Part shown: piece by piece, positions 16,772 to 26,016 of the stretch
How the letters are laid out: each line of letters begins with the position of its first letter
Numbering within the stretch: the first letter of the stretch is position 1
Origin: DASQEH01 sp038237745
GTDB taxonomy: Bacteria > Actinomycetota > Actinomycetes > Propionibacteriales > Nocardioidaceae
Reading direction: 5' to 3'
NCBI GenBank assembly: GCA_038237745.1
Contig: JBBRYJ010000016.1
Span: 1-61,853 of the forward strand
DNA: 61,853 bases
Notes under the pieces: generated by a model
Databases searched by the model: none
What the model was told of the DNA's origin: nothing
What the model saw: only the letters and a program-made list of their open reading frames with translations
Made by a program: the position numbers and the translations under genes

Positions 16772-17403
16772 TAACCCACCCGGGACGTCACCCACTCGAC
16801 AACCGCCTCCACGATGAGCGACATCGTCTCTTCCGCCGACAGCTGTGCTCGCTTCGGGACGGCGAAACCATGGTCGGCGTCGGGTATGACGGTGAGGTCG
16901 ACGGTAGGCGGGAACTCGCTCGGCCCCCCGAAGGCGTCTCTCTCGCCCTGCACGACGAGGGTCGGTACGCCGGCATCCTCCAGCTCCGCGCGCCGGCTCG
17001 ACCCAGGCCGGCCAGGTGGGTGTAGCGGAAAGGCGAGGGCCAGGCAGCCGGCCGCCCCCACCTGTCGAGAGAGCCGGCACGCCACCCGGGCGCCCGCACT
17101 ACGACCACCCAGGACGATCGGGGTACGCACCCGCAGCGCGCCGATGCATGCGACGGTGGCCTCGTCGAGCAGGTTGGGCCGCCAGGCGACCGACTTGCCG
17201 GCCACGTGCCACGGCTGCTCGACTCTGAAGACCGAGATCCCCTGCCGAGGCAGGGCCGATGCGAGTGCGGTCAGATCGGCCGTGTCGACCCCGGTCCCGG
17301 CGCCGTGCCCGAGAACGAGCGAGAGTCGTGGACGTCTGGAGCGGTCGGCATGCACCCGCGCGTCACCATGAGGCGTCGCAACAGTCCGCACGAACGTGGT
17401 CAT
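16771..17403 (-). CDS. Alpha/beta-family hydrolase (KANL3/Tex30-like)
   Basis: A 210-residue serine hydrolase. The nucleophile elbow is GGRSAGA near residue 98, with a candidate acid in GERDAFGG and the histidine in PDADHGF. The oxyanion region LVLGHGAGTG is near the N-terminus. This small layout fits the KANL3/Tex30 alpha/beta hydrolase branch. ATG 17403 overlaps the yedK stop as ATGA, so the two are coupled. The substrate is unknown. Confidence 0.82.
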   Translation of the reverse strand: MTTFVRTVATPHGDARVHADRSRRPRLSLVLGHGAGTGVDTADLTALASALPRQGISVFRVEQPWHVAGKSVAWRPNLLDEATVACIGALRVRTPIVLGGRSAGARVACRLSRQVGAAGCLALAFPLHPPGRPGSSRRAELEDAGVPTLVVQGERDAFGGPSEFPPTVDLTVIPDADHGFAVPKRAQLSAEETMSLIVEAVVEWVTSRVG

Positions 17404-18170
17404 GTGCCGAACAAGGTCCCGCCACCGTCATCGAGCGAAAGTGGCTCGACGAGTTGAGCTCCGTTGTTGCGCACGTTGTTAACCTCCGTCGACACGGGGA
17501 ACGCGTGCAGTCGGCCTGGTGCCGCCGGGACGAGCACGTCGGCCAGCCGCTCGGGTGAGGTGGCGGTGGCGTCGAGCCACGCGTCGTATCCCGACGGCTC
17601 GACCAGCATGGGCATCCGGTCGTGGATGCGCCCGAGAGAGTCCTCGGCCGTGGTGGTGATGACGCAAGCGGACCAGAGGAACGCGCCCTCCTGGTCCTCC
17701 GGGAGCGTCGAGTCGCGCCAGATCTCGTAGATGCCGGCCATCGCCAGGATGCTGCCGTCCGCGGGAGTGATGAAGAAGGGTTGCTTGACAGGCTTGCCCC
17801 GCGGACCGACGCGCTCGGTGGAGTACCACTCGAAGTAGCCGTCGGCAGGCAACAGACAGCGCCGCTTTGCGTACGCTCGACGAAAGGCCGGCTTGTCGGC
17901 AAGGGTTTCGAGCCTGGCGTTTATGAGCCTCGAGCCGATGCCCAGGTCCTTGGCCCACGACGGCACAAGACCCCACCGGACGGTCGCAAGTCGGCGCTCC
18001 GCCGGCCCGTCGGGTGACGACCGCGGGATACGGTCGAACACCGCATACACACTGTCGGTCGGCGCCACGTTGTAGTCGGCGTCGAGCGCCGCTCGGACGT
18101 CGACCCGCTCGACGTCGAACTGCTCGACGAGGTCCTCCGGCCTGCGGCTCGACGCGTAGCGACCACACAC
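17400..18170 (-). CDS. yedK: SOS-response-associated peptidase / abasic-site DNA crosslinker (YedK/HMCES)
   Basis: SRAP-domain protein that covalently traps abasic sites in single-stranded DNA through its N-terminal cysteine. The GTG at 18170 gives the mature N-terminus MCGRYASS with the catalytic Cys2. NVAPTD, RWGLVPSWAKD, the glutamate in LLPADGYFEWY and the histidine in IHDRMPML are all present. The 256-residue length is slightly above the family norm. It heads a two-gene unit with the hydrolase. A location near sigR and aroA is a recurrent actinobacterial arrangement. Confidence 0.92.
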   Translation of the reverse strand: MCGRYASSRRPEDLVEQFDVERVDVRAALDADYNVAPTDSVYAVFDRIPRSSPDGPAERRLATVRWGLVPSWAKDLGIGSRLINARLETLADKPAFRRAYAKRRCLLPADGYFEWYSTERVGPRGKPVKQPFFITPADGSILAMAGIYEIWRDSTLPEDQEGAFLWSACVITTTAEDSLGRIHDRMPMLVEPSGYDAWLDATATSPERLADVLVPAAPGRLHAFPVSTEVNNVRNNGAQLVEPLSLDDGGGTLFGT

Positions 18171-18472
18171 GCAGACCAGGGTGCCACAGGCCGATGTGTG
18201 GGCGTGTCCTCCGGCGCGTGAGTGCGACGGTCTCCGTCGGCGACCAGGTCTCAACCGCTACAGTGGTTGTAGACGACGACAGAGACGAGTAGTCGCGGAG
18301 CCTCGGAGCCCAGAGAGCCGTCGGCCGCTGCAAGGCGGACTCCGAACCGCGACGAAGACACTCTCGAGCCCACAGCTGGTCGAGGTTGGCGCTGCGCGCC
18401 AGCGAAGGTGTGGTGGCACCGCGACATTGCCCGTCGCCCACACCTCCGGGGCATTCGCACCCGAGGTGGCCC
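18171..18472. promoter_or_regulatory. Divergent promoter region between yedK and the aspartyl-tRNA synthetase
   Basis: 302 bp between divergent genes. I see no convincing gene; the open frames here are Arg-rich shadows. No clear operator was recognised. Confidence 0.3.
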
Positions 18473-19831
18473 ATGTCGTCAGAACCAGGCATCCGACTCC
18501 CGCACACGGTGGAGTCCCTGCCCCCCGCCGAGACGCTTCCCAGAACGCTGGCAGCCGACCTCCACCTGCTCGTCGACCGAGCGGGAGAGGCGGTGCGCAT
18601 CAACGGGTGGGTTCATCGTCGTCGACGGCTCTCGGGCCTCACCTTCGTCGTCGTGAGAGACCGCACCGGGACGGCGCAGCTTGTCATCCGCGACGGCGAG
18701 GCACGGGCGGCCGCCGACGACCTCACGGAGGAGACCACCGTCGACGTGGTCGGCATGGTGAGCGTCAACCCACAGGCGCCAGGCGGCGTCGAGCTCACCG
18801 ACCCCGTCATCACGGCGCTCTCGGACCCGGCAGACACCCCGCCGATCGAGCTGTGGCGCCCGACCATCTCCGCTGGGCTGCCGACCCTGCTCGACCATGC
18901 ACAGGTCAGCTGGCGACACCCCCGGCAGCTGGCGACCTGGAGGCTCGCCGCCGCCTCACTTCACGGGTTTCGCCGGACGCTGGAGGCCCAGGACTTCACG
19001 GAGATCCAGACTCCGAAGATCGTCGAGGCGGCGACCGAGGCGGGCGCGAACGTCTTCGAGCTCGACTACTTCGGCCGTCCCGCCTACCTGGCCCAGTCAC
19101 CGCAGTTCTACAAGCAGATGTGCGTCGGGATCTTCGAGCGGGTGTACGAGGTCGGGCCGGTGTTCCGGGCCGAGCCGCACGACACAGTGCGGCATCTCTC
19201 CGAGTACGTCTCGCTCGATGTCGAGCTGGGCTTCATCCGCGACCATCGCGACGTGCTCGCGGTGCTACGCGACGTGCTGGCCGGTATGGTCGGCTGTATC
19301 CACGAACGCGCCGCGGCCGCTGTCGAACTGCTCGGTGTCGAGGTCCCCGTCGTCCCTGACGAGATCCCCCTGGTCCACTTCCGTGACGCCCTCGAGATCG
19401 TTAGGGCGTCGCCCGACGAGCCCGACCTTGCACCGTCCCACGAACGTGCTCTGGGAGCGTGGGCGCGCGAGACCCACGGCAGCGACTTCCTTGCGGTCGA
19501 GGGTTACCCCCTGGCCAAGCGCGCCTTCTACACGCATCCCCAGCCCGACGAGCCGAGATGGTCGAACTCGTTCGACCTGATCTTCCGCGGGCTCGAGCTC
19601 GTGACCGGAGGCCAGCGGCTGCACCGGTACAACGACTACCTCCGGGCCCTCGCCGACCGTGGTGAGCCGGCCGCACCCTACGAGAGCTACCTGGACACCT
19701 TCCGGCAGGGGATGCCGCCCCACGGTGGCTTCGCGATCGGGCTGGAGCGGTGGACGGCACGGATCATCCGGGCTGAGAACATCCGACAGGTCACGCTGTT
19801 CCCACGGGACCTCCACAGACTGTCTCCTTAG
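18473..19831 (+). CDS. aspS: Archaeal/eukaryotic-type aspartyl-tRNA synthetase (likely Asp-tRNA(Asn) capable)
   Basis: Class IIb aminoacyl-tRNA synthetase of 452 residues. The N-terminal OB-fold carries VRINGWVHRRRRLSGLTFVVVRDRTG; the catalytic core carries motif 2 (VYEVGPVFRAEPHDTVRHL) and motif 3 (GGFAIGLERW). Length and the absence of the large GAD insertion mark the archaeal-type enzyme, not the approximately 590-residue bacterial AspRS. Such enzymes are often non-discriminating and charge tRNA(Asn) too. The ATG at 18473 follows GAGGTGG. Whether a bacterial-type aspS also exists elsewhere cannot be seen. Confidence 0.9.
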   Translation: MSSEPGIRLPHTVESLPPAETLPRTLAADLHLLVDRAGEAVRINGWVHRRRRLSGLTFVVVRDRTGTAQLVIRDGEARAAADDLTEETTVDVVGMVSVNPQAPGGVELTDPVITALSDPADTPPIELWRPTISAGLPTLLDHAQVSWRHPRQLATWRLAAASLHGFRRTLEAQDFTEIQTPKIVEAATEAGANVFELDYFGRPAYLAQSPQFYKQMCVGIFERVYEVGPVFRAEPHDTVRHLSEYVSLDVELGFIRDHRDVLAVLRDVLAGMVGCIHERAAAAVELLGVEVPVVPDEIPLVHFRDALEIVRASPDEPDLAPSHERALGAWARETHGSDFLAVEGYPLAKRAFYTHPQPDEPRWSNSFDLIFRGLELVTGGQRLHRYNDYLRALADRGEPAAPYESYLDTFRQGMPPHGGFAIGLERWTARIIRAENIRQVTLFPRDLHRLSP

Positions 19832-19864
19832 GCAACAACCGTTGGCATAGGCAACAATGGCGTC

Positions 19865-20368
19865 ATGGTCTTCGTACGACGAATCGCCCGTCCCATGCTG
19901 TCCGCCATGTTCATCTCGGGCGGCATCAACTCCTTGAAGAACAGCAGCTACCTGACCGAGCGAGCCGCGCCGGTCACCGAACGGCTCGCACCGGTCGTCG
20001 ACAAGGCGACCGAGCAGCTGCCCTTCTCTCTCGACTCCCAGCAGATGGTGCAGGTCAACGGCCTGGTGCACGTGGTGGCTGGTGCGATGCTTGCTACCGG
20101 CCGTGCCCCCCGGATGTCAGCACTCGCCCTGGCGGCGACCCTGGTCCCAACCACGTTCGCCGGTCACCGCTTCTGGGAGGAGAGCGACCCGCAGCAGCGC
20201 GCCAACCAGCAGGTGCACTTCTTCAAGAACGTCTCGATGGTCGGTGGGCTGCTGCTGGCAAGCGTCGACACGGAGGGTAAGCCGAGCCTCGCGTGGTGGG
20301 CCCGCAGACGGGCGAGCGCGGCTGCCGACCTGGCCTCGAGGCAGGCTGGCCGACTCACTCCCGGCTGA
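19865..20368 (+). CDS. DoxX-family membrane protein
   Basis: A 167-residue protein with the DoxX layout: N-terminal RPMLSAMFISGGINSLK, then hydrophobic helices, with QVNGLVHVVAGAMLATGR and HFFKNVSMVGGLLLA segments in the core. Mycobacterial DoxX has been linked to a membrane oxidoreductase complex. It sits between the tRNA synthetase and aroA on the same strand, 33 bp after the former. Confidence 0.88.
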   Translation: MVFVRRIARPMLSAMFISGGINSLKNSSYLTERAAPVTERLAPVVDKATEQLPFSLDSQQMVQVNGLVHVVAGAMLATGRAPRMSALALAATLVPTTFAGHRFWEESDPQQRANQQVHFFKNVSMVGGLLLASVDTEGKPSLAWWARRRASAAADLASRQAGRLTPG

Positions 20369-20471
20369 CACGACCCATTGCGTCCATCCGGCGACCGTCG
20401 GCGGACGTCCTCGATCGGGTGACCTCACGCGTAACGGTCCTCCCGGCCGGTCCCGGTAGGCTTTCGCGATC

Positions 20472-21743
20472 GTGATGACGTCGGTCCTGAGCCCTTGGCA
20501 GGCACCATTCGCGACGGCACCTGTGGCTGCGCGTATCGCCATCCCGGGGTCCAAGTCCATCACGAACCGCGCCGTGCTTCTTGCTGCGTTGGCCGACGAG
20601 CCCTCCACCATCAGGGGAGCCCTCGTCGCCCGTGACACCCGGCTGATGATTGCGGCCCTGGCGTCGCTCGGGGTCGGCGTGGACCAGGTTGACGACCCAT
20701 TCACCGTCGTTCCTCGAGCGCTCCGCGGGCCGGCCAACGTGGACTGCGGTCTGGCCGGCACCGTGATGAGGTTCGTCCCGCCGGTGGCGGCGCTGGCGAC
20801 CGGCCGCATCCACTTCGACGGGGACCCCAGGGCGCGCGAGCGTCCGATGAGCGAGATCCTCGGCGCCTTGCGCCATATCGGTGTCAGGTTCGCAGACGAC
20901 GCCACCGGACTGCCCTTCGCGATCGAGGGCTCTGGCGCAGTCGACGGAGGAGTCGTCACCATCGACGCGTCCACGTCGAGCCAGTTCGTCTCTGCCCTGC
21001 TGCTCGCCGGTGCGCGCTACCGGCGTGGCATCGACGTACGCCACGACGGCAAGCCGATTCCGTCGTCGCCTCACGTCGAGATGACGGTTGAGATGCTTCG
21101 AGCCCGCGGCGTCACAGTCGACGGGCAGCCGAACAGGTGGGTGGTCGCGCCCGGTCCTGTCGCCGCGATCGACGTCGACGTCGAGCCGGACCTCAGCAAC
21201 GCGGCGCCGTTCCTGGCGGCGGCCGCGATCACCGGAGGCTCGGTGACCGTCGAGCGCTGGCCGCCGACTACGACACAGCCGGGTGACCGGCTGCGCGACA
21301 TCCTCGAGACGATGGGTGCCGAGGTCGAACTCGACCCGACGGGCCTGACCGTCACCGGGCACGACCGGCTCGAAGGGGTCGACATCGACCTGCACGATGC
21401 CGGCGAGCTGACTCCGGTCGTCGCCGCCCTGGCTGCCGCCGCACGGTCGACGTCGAGGCTGCGCGGCGTCGCCCATCTGCGAGGGCACGAGACGGACCGG
21501 CTGACGGCACTGGCCACGGAGCTCGGCCGGCTGGGCTGCGACGCACAGCAGACCGAGGACGGGCTCGAGATCCGGCCCCAGCCGATGACAGGTGGACTTT
21601 TCCGCACCTACTCCGACCATCGGATGGCGCAGGCCGCTGCGGTTCTCGGCCTCGTGGTTGCGGGGATCCTCGTCGACGACGTCGAGACCACGTCGAAGAC
21701 GCATCCCGACTTCGTTGGCGCCTGGCTGGCGATGCTCGGGTGA
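20472..21743 (+). CDS. aroA: 3-phosphoshikimate 1-carboxyvinyltransferase (EPSP synthase)
   Basis: Sixth step of the shikimate pathway, joining phosphoenolpyruvate to shikimate-3-phosphate. The 423-residue protein has two-domain EPSPS motifs: IPGSKSITNRAVLLAAL at the N-terminus, CGLAGTVMRFVPP near 95, RERPMSEIL near 120, and the C-terminal YSDHRMAQAAAVLGL. GTG 20472 and ATG 20475 are adjacent possible starts. Its last bases overlap rsgA as GTGA. Confidence 0.96.
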   Translation: MMTSVLSPWQAPFATAPVAARIAIPGSKSITNRAVLLAALADEPSTIRGALVARDTRLMIAALASLGVGVDQVDDPFTVVPRALRGPANVDCGLAGTVMRFVPPVAALATGRIHFDGDPRARERPMSEILGALRHIGVRFADDATGLPFAIEGSGAVDGGVVTIDASTSSQFVSALLLAGARYRRGIDVRHDGKPIPSSPHVEMTVEMLRARGVTVDGQPNRWVVAPGPVAAIDVDVEPDLSNAAPFLAAAAITGGSVTVERWPPTTTQPGDRLRDILETMGAEVELDPTGLTVTGHDRLEGVDIDLHDAGELTPVVAALAAAARSTSRLRGVAHLRGHETDRLTALATELGRLGCDAQQTEDGLEIRPQPMTGGLFRTYSDHRMAQAAAVLGLVVAGILVDDVETTSKTHPDFVGAWLAMLG

Positions 21744-22741
21744 CCCCGTCGCGCTACGACCCGGAGGACCCAAGCCACTTCGACCGGCCACGTAGGCGGA
21801 CCCGACCGCGCACGAAGGACCGGCCGACGTACGTCGACGCCGTGACCGGGGTCGTGGTGACTGTGGACCGTGGCCGGTTCACCGTCCGTGTCATGACAGG
21901 CGGGGAACGCATCGTCACGGCCATGAAGTCGCGCCCGCTGGGCCGCAAGGGGGTCGTCGTCGGTGACCGCGTACGACTGGTCGCCGACGTCACAGGTGAC
22001 CCTGGAAGCCTGGCGCGGATCGTCGAGGTCGAACCGCGGACGACGGTTCTCCGGCGCACCGCCGACGACTCGGACCCGGTGGAGCGTATCGTCGTCGCGA
22101 ACGCCACCCAGCTGGTCGTAGTCACAGCCGTGGCCGACCCAGAGCCACGTCCCCGGCTGATCGACCGCTGCCTTGTCGCAGCGTTCGACGCCGGCCTGAG
22201 ACCGCTGCTGTGCCTCACCAAGGTCGACCTCGCCGACCCGGAGACGCTTCTGAGCATCTACCGCCCCCTCGGAGTCGCCTATGTCGTCGCCGAGCGGGGT
22301 GGCGACCTCGGCGGCGTTCGTCAGGTCCTGCGTGACCAGGTGAGTGTTCTGGTGGGGCACTCCGGAGTCGGGAAGTCGACCCTGGTGAACGCGTTGGTAC
22401 CCGGGGCGCAGCGCTCGACCGGTCACGTCAACGTCGTCACGGGGCGAGGTCGTCACACGTCGACGTCGGTGTTCGCTCTCGAGCTGGAGTCTGGAGGCTG
22501 GGTTGTGGACACGCCCGGCATCCGGTCGTTCGGACTGGCCCACGTCGACCCTCGCCAACTCATCAAGGCCTTCGACGACCTCGACGCCCTCACGATGGAC
22601 TGCCCCCGCGGTTGCGCCCACGGTGCGGGCGAGCCGGAGTGCGCGCTCGACGACGCGGTGGCCGACGGGCGGGCGGAAGCGGAGCGGGTCGACTCGTTCC
22701 GTCGCCTGCTGGAGAGCCGCGAGCGAGGCGACGAGGACTGA
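21740..22741 (+). CDS. rsgA: Ribosome small-subunit-dependent GTPase A
   Basis: Late 30S assembly factor. The 333-residue protein has the order OB-fold, circularly permuted GTPase, zinc finger. G4 appears as LTKVD (with Thr in place of the usual Asn), then G1 as GHSGVGKSTL, then G3 as DTPG. The cysteine-rich element CPRGCAHG...PEC lies near the C-terminus. It is translationally coupled to aroA; this pairing is common in actinobacteria. Confidence 0.95.
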   Translation: MTPSRYDPEDPSHFDRPRRRTRPRTKDRPTYVDAVTGVVVTVDRGRFTVRVMTGGERIVTAMKSRPLGRKGVVVGDRVRLVADVTGDPGSLARIVEVEPRTTVLRRTADDSDPVERIVVANATQLVVVTAVADPEPRPRLIDRCLVAAFDAGLRPLLCLTKVDLADPETLLSIYRPLGVAYVVAERGGDLGGVRQVLRDQVSVLVGHSGVGKSTLVNALVPGAQRSTGHVNVVTGRGRHTSTSVFALELESGGWVVDTPGIRSFGLAHVDPRQLIKAFDDLDALTMDCPRGCAHGAGEPECALDDAVADGRAEAERVDSFRRLLESRERGDED

Positions 22742-22763
22742 GCCGCCCGACCGCGGCCGCAGG

Positions 22764-23258
22764 TCAGGGGCTGGTGCCCAGGGAACCGTAGTTCTGTGTG
22801 CCGTCGGGGTTCCAGACGGCCTTCGACCCGATGTCGCCGACGCGATAGGTCTGGAACGCCACCAGGGCGGCACCGACCACGAGGGCCACCGAGACGACCG
22901 TGGCCAGCGTGCCGCTGAACCGGTCAGGCGTACGGGAAAACAAGAACGCCGCGATCGCGATGACGGCGAAGATCGCCACGAAGATGAGCAACAAGTTCGC
23001 CCGCTTCCTGTGCTCATCGATCAGGGCTCCCACGGTGCCTCCGTACCCCAGTGCAGTCTGGAAGCTGAGGCCGCTCTGCCTGGCCACGAAGACAGACGCG
23101 ACTGCTCCGAGCGACACGACCAGCATGGGAATCCTCGACCACGCCCGAGTGCGGGGCACTACGAACAGCACACCGAGCAGGGCCGCGAGCGGCACGAACA
23201 CCACCGCGGCGTGTACGGCGAGCGGGTGCAGCGGTAACCCGTGGATCTGGCTGAACAT
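22764..23258 (-). CDS. DUF2231 membrane protein
   Basis: A 164-residue membrane protein starting MFSQIHGLPLHPLAVHAAVVFVPLAAL, the DUF2231 signature in which conserved histidines precede the first helix. Four hydrophobic segments are visible. The function is unknown. It converges with rsgA and diverges from hisN. Confidence 0.85.
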   Translation of the reverse strand: MFSQIHGLPLHPLAVHAAVVFVPLAALLGVLFVVPRTRAWSRIPMLVVSLGAVASVFVARQSGLSFQTALGYGGTVGALIDEHRKRANLLLIFVAIFAVIAIAAFLFSRTPDRFSGTLATVVSVALVVGAALVAFQTYRVGDIGSKAVWNPDGTQNYGSLGTSP

Positions 23259-23413
23259 CGAGTCCCTTCCCAGGTGGAGGACGGTTCAAGTACCGCACGG
23301 TCACGAGTCGGATGCCATTGGACAATAGTGCAGTCGGCGGTCAATTTCGGCAGGGCACGCACCACCCGCGCGTCCATGCCCTCCCGCGCCAGCCGCGTCG
23401 TAGCCTGACGGTC

Positions 23414-24253
23414 ATGCCGTCCGACCACACCGACGACCTGCGACTTGCGCACGTCCTGGCCGACGACGCCGACTCCCTCACGATGAGCCGCTTCAAGGCA
23501 CTCGACCTGCACGTGGTCACCAAGCCCGACCTGACGCCGGTCAGCGACGCGGACCAGTCTGTCGAAGACGGTATCCGCCGTACTCTCGGCAGAGCCCGGC
23601 CCCGTGACGCCGTCGCAGGCGAGGAAGGGGGCGAGTCGGGCTGGGGTCCGAGGAGATGGGTCGTTGACCCGATCGACGGCACCAAGAACTTCGTCCGCGG
23701 CGTGCCTGTCTGGGCGACACTTGTCGCCTTGATGGTCGAGGACGTCGTGGTCGCTGCCGTCGTCTCAGCTCCGGCGTTGTCTCGTCGTTGGTGGGCCGCC
23801 AGGGGCGGCGGGGCCTGGACGGGCAAGTCGCTGCTCGCCGCAAAGCCCTGCCGGGTCTCGGACGTCTCCGGGCTGGACGACGCCTCGCTGTCCTACTCGT
23901 CGCTCGGCGGTTGGCACGACTTGGGCAGAGGTGGAGACTTCATAGCGCTGACCAGACGCTGTTGGCGAAGCCGCGCCTACGGGGACTTCTGGTCCTACAT
24001 GCTGGTGGCGGAGGGTGCTGTCGACATCGCCCTCGAGCCGGAGCTCGCCTTACACGACATGGCTGCCTTGAGTGTGATCGTCGACGAGGCCGGCGGGCGC
24101 TTCAGTGGCCTCGACGGCGAGCCAGGGCCGCTCGGCACCGGCGCGCTGGCCACCAACGGCCGGTTGCACGACCAGGTGCTCGCCTTCGTCGGTTCGCTCC
24201 CAGCCGACCCCGAGGCCGGGCACGCGCCGTCGGCCGAGACGGTGGAGGGCTGA
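23414..24253 (+). CDS. hisN: Histidinol-phosphatase (inositol monophosphatase family)
   Basis: Metal-dependent phosphatase for the penultimate step of histidine synthesis in actinobacteria. The 279-residue protein shows AGEEGGE (metal ligands) near 68, the signature WVVDPIDGTKNFVRG near 83-97 and ALHDMAALSVIVDEAGG near 215. ATG 23414 was chosen over the longer open frame because it gives the family N-terminus. The 3' end overlaps the oppositely oriented membrane protein gene by about 200 bp. HisN rather than another IMPase is supported by its neighbourhood (aroA-rsgA-hisN). Confidence 0.9.
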   Translation: MPSDHTDDLRLAHVLADDADSLTMSRFKALDLHVVTKPDLTPVSDADQSVEDGIRRTLGRARPRDAVAGEEGGESGWGPRRWVVDPIDGTKNFVRGVPVWATLVALMVEDVVVAAVVSAPALSRRWWAARGGGAWTGKSLLAAKPCRVSDVSGLDDASLSYSSLGGWHDLGRGGDFIALTRRCWRSRAYGDFWSYMLVAEGAVDIALEPELALHDMAALSVIVDEAGGRFSGLDGEPGPLGTGALATNGRLHDQVLAFVGSLPADPEAGHAPSAETVEG

Positions 24254-25036
24254 CAGCTCGACGAGTGGGCGAGCCAGGCACCGGAGACGCCGGAGCAGGG
24301 TCGGCGCGAGCAGGATGGCTGCGAGGTCGAACCAGCAGTACCCGCCCGCCGCGCCGGAAGGAGGGTTGCCGATCGACACCAGGCCGGTGGGGTCGGTTGG
24401 CTGCCAGGTCCAGTCCCCCAGGCGGGTGCCGACGAGCTCGAGGTAGGTCACCACGACCGTCGCGCCGACGTAAAGGCCGGGCGAGGGACCCCACAGCAAG
24501 AACCCCACCAGGCAGGTGAACCAGAGGGCGCCCAGCACGTCCGTTCGTGCGGCGAAGAAGCCGCCGTAGGCCGCATAGCCCCCGATAACGGTCAGAGCCA
24601 GCACCGAGCACAGCCTCGTATGCGCCGACACGAGCTGCGTACGTCCGAAGGCCAGAGCGGCCAGGTAGACCAGCCCGTGCCCAGGAGGGATGTACATCGG
24701 CACGTTGTGGAAGCGGTAGACGTACACCTCCAGCAACGGCGAGGCCGCGTACTCGACCGCCGACGCGAAGACGACCACGATCGCGGTCTGCACACGCACG
24801 AGCGGCGACTCCCTGCACGCGATGACGGTGAGCAGGCCCCACGTCGCCACTCCCAGCGCTCGCTGAACCCAGACTCCCGAGCCGGCGTCGAGCGAGAGAA
24901 CCACGAAGATCCAGCCGACGACCAGCACGACGGTCACCTCGGCTGGCCAGGAGGCAGCGGCCTCGCGCCGCGGCGTCCTAGACTCGGCAGCCGTCACGGC
25001 GGTGACGGTCTCTACGGAGGTGGTCATCCCGGACAT
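24050..25036 (-). CDS. Polytopic membrane protein with antisense 3' overlap into hisN
   Basis: A 328-residue protein. Residues 1-30 are polar, then about seven hydrophobic segments run to about residue 250, including the loop NVPMYIPPGHGLVYLAAL. The last 65 or so residues are polar, lie entirely antisense to hisN and look non-conserved, as if the gene lost its stop and now reads into its neighbour. Membrane spans of this kind appear in uncharacterised actinobacterial proteins; no function is assigned. ATG 25036 or 25027 can start it. Confidence 0.7.
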   Translation of the reverse strand: MSGMTTSVETVTAVTAAESRTPRREAAASWPAEVTVVLVVGWIFVVLSLDAGSGVWVQRALGVATWGLLTVIACRESPLVRVQTAIVVVFASAVEYAASPLLEVYVYRFHNVPMYIPPGHGLVYLAALAFGRTQLVSAHTRLCSVLALTVIGGYAAYGGFFAARTDVLGALWFTCLVGFLLWGPSPGLYVGATVVVTYLELVGTRLGDWTWQPTDPTGLVSIGNPPSGAAGGYCWFDLAAILLAPTLLRRLRCLARPLVELSALHRLGRRRVPGLGVGWERTDEGEHLVVQPAVGGQRAGAERPWLAVEATEAPAGLVDDHTQGSHVV

Positions 25037-25131
25037 CGTGGCAGGTGGCAGGCCTCCGCCACTTTCGCGGCACCCCGATTCGGGGCTACGGTCGTCTCAC
25101 CGATCGGCAGGTGGCCACGGGAGGAGACCGG

Positions 25132-25563
25132 ATGCAGCTCAACGAGGTACTGAAGTCCAAGGGCGACACCGTCGTCACCGTCTCCCCCGATGCGACCGTT
25201 CGGGACCTGATCTCTACGCTCTCGGAGCACAACATCGGTGCCGTAGTGGTCAGTACGGAGGAGACCGCAATCGCGGGCATCGTCTCGGAGCGCGACATCG
25301 TACGTGGACTCGTGCACGGCACGGCGGTGCTCGACGGCTCGATCTCTGAGATCATGACAGCCGAGGTCCGCACGGCGAAGCCGACCGACACGGTGCACGA
25401 CCTCATGCTGCTGATGACCGAACACCGGATCCGGCACGTTCCCGTCGTCGCGGACGGCTCACTCCAGGGCATCGTCTCCATCGGTGACGTGGTGAAGTCC
25501 AGGATCGGCGAGCTCGAGTTCCAGCGCGACCAGCTGGAGTCGTACGTCTCCAACGCCCAGTGA
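25132..25563 (+). CDS. Tandem CBS-domain protein
   Basis: A 143-residue stand-alone Bateman module. CBS1 is VSPDATVRDLISTLSEHNIGAVVV, CBS2 is KPTDTVHDLMLLMTEHRIRHVPVV, each followed by the usual GIVS(E/I)(R/G)D strand. Such proteins bind adenine nucleotides and sense energy state. The ATG at 25132 follows GGAGGAGA. It is followed by an FKBP gene on the same strand. Confidence 0.92.
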   Translation: MQLNEVLKSKGDTVVTVSPDATVRDLISTLSEHNIGAVVVSTEETAIAGIVSERDIVRGLVHGTAVLDGSISEIMTAEVRTAKPTDTVHDLMLLMTEHRIRHVPVVADGSLQGIVSIGDVVKSRIGELEFQRDQLESYVSNAQ

Positions 25564-25642
25564 CGTCTTCGCCACCCGTGCCGCGTCGGTGCTGGACTCG
25601 CCACGTCCGTGGCCTTTCTGGCCACGTCAGTAGGGTGAGACA

Positions 25643-26014
25643 ATGACCGACAAGCCTGAGATCGACTTTCCCGACTCCCCACCCCCGAGCGAGCTCGAGA
25701 GTACCGACATCACCGTCGGGGAGGGGACGGCCGCCATCTCCGGGTGCACCGTCGTGGCGCACTATGTCGGCGTGGCGCACTCGAGCGGCGAGGAGTTCGA
25801 CGCGTCGTACAACAGGGGCGAGCCGCTCTCGTTCAAGCTCGGCGTCGGTCAGGTCATCTCCGGCTGGGACCAGGGGATCGAGGGCATGCGGGTAGGTGGT
25901 CGCCGCAGGCTGGTGATCCCCCCCGACCTGGCGTACGGCGACCGCGGCGCCGGCTCGGCGATCGGTCCGGGCGAGACGTTGATCTTCGTGGTCGACCTGG
26001 TTGACGTCCGCTGA
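25643..26014 (+). CDS. FKBP-type peptidyl-prolyl isomerase
   Basis: A 123-residue cytoplasmic single-domain FKBP. Visible motifs are AHYVGVAHSSGEEFDASYNRG, the core GVGQVISGWDQGIEGMRVGGRRRLVIPP, then YGDRGAG and the final LIFVVDLVDV. No signal peptide is present. ATG 25643 gives the normal length. Two bases separate it from thpR, so they are cotranscribed. Confidence 0.95.
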   Translation: MTDKPEIDFPDSPPPSELESTDITVGEGTAAISGCTVVAHYVGVAHSSGEEFDASYNRGEPLSFKLGVGQVISGWDQGIEGMRVGGRRRLVIPPDLAYGDRGAGSAIGPGETLIFVVDLVDVR

Positions 26015-26016
26015 CG

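Noticed and set aside
20355..21791. 478-residue open frame opposite aroA
   Set aside because: Shadow of aroA; it has no recognisable domain and covers the whole opposite gene.
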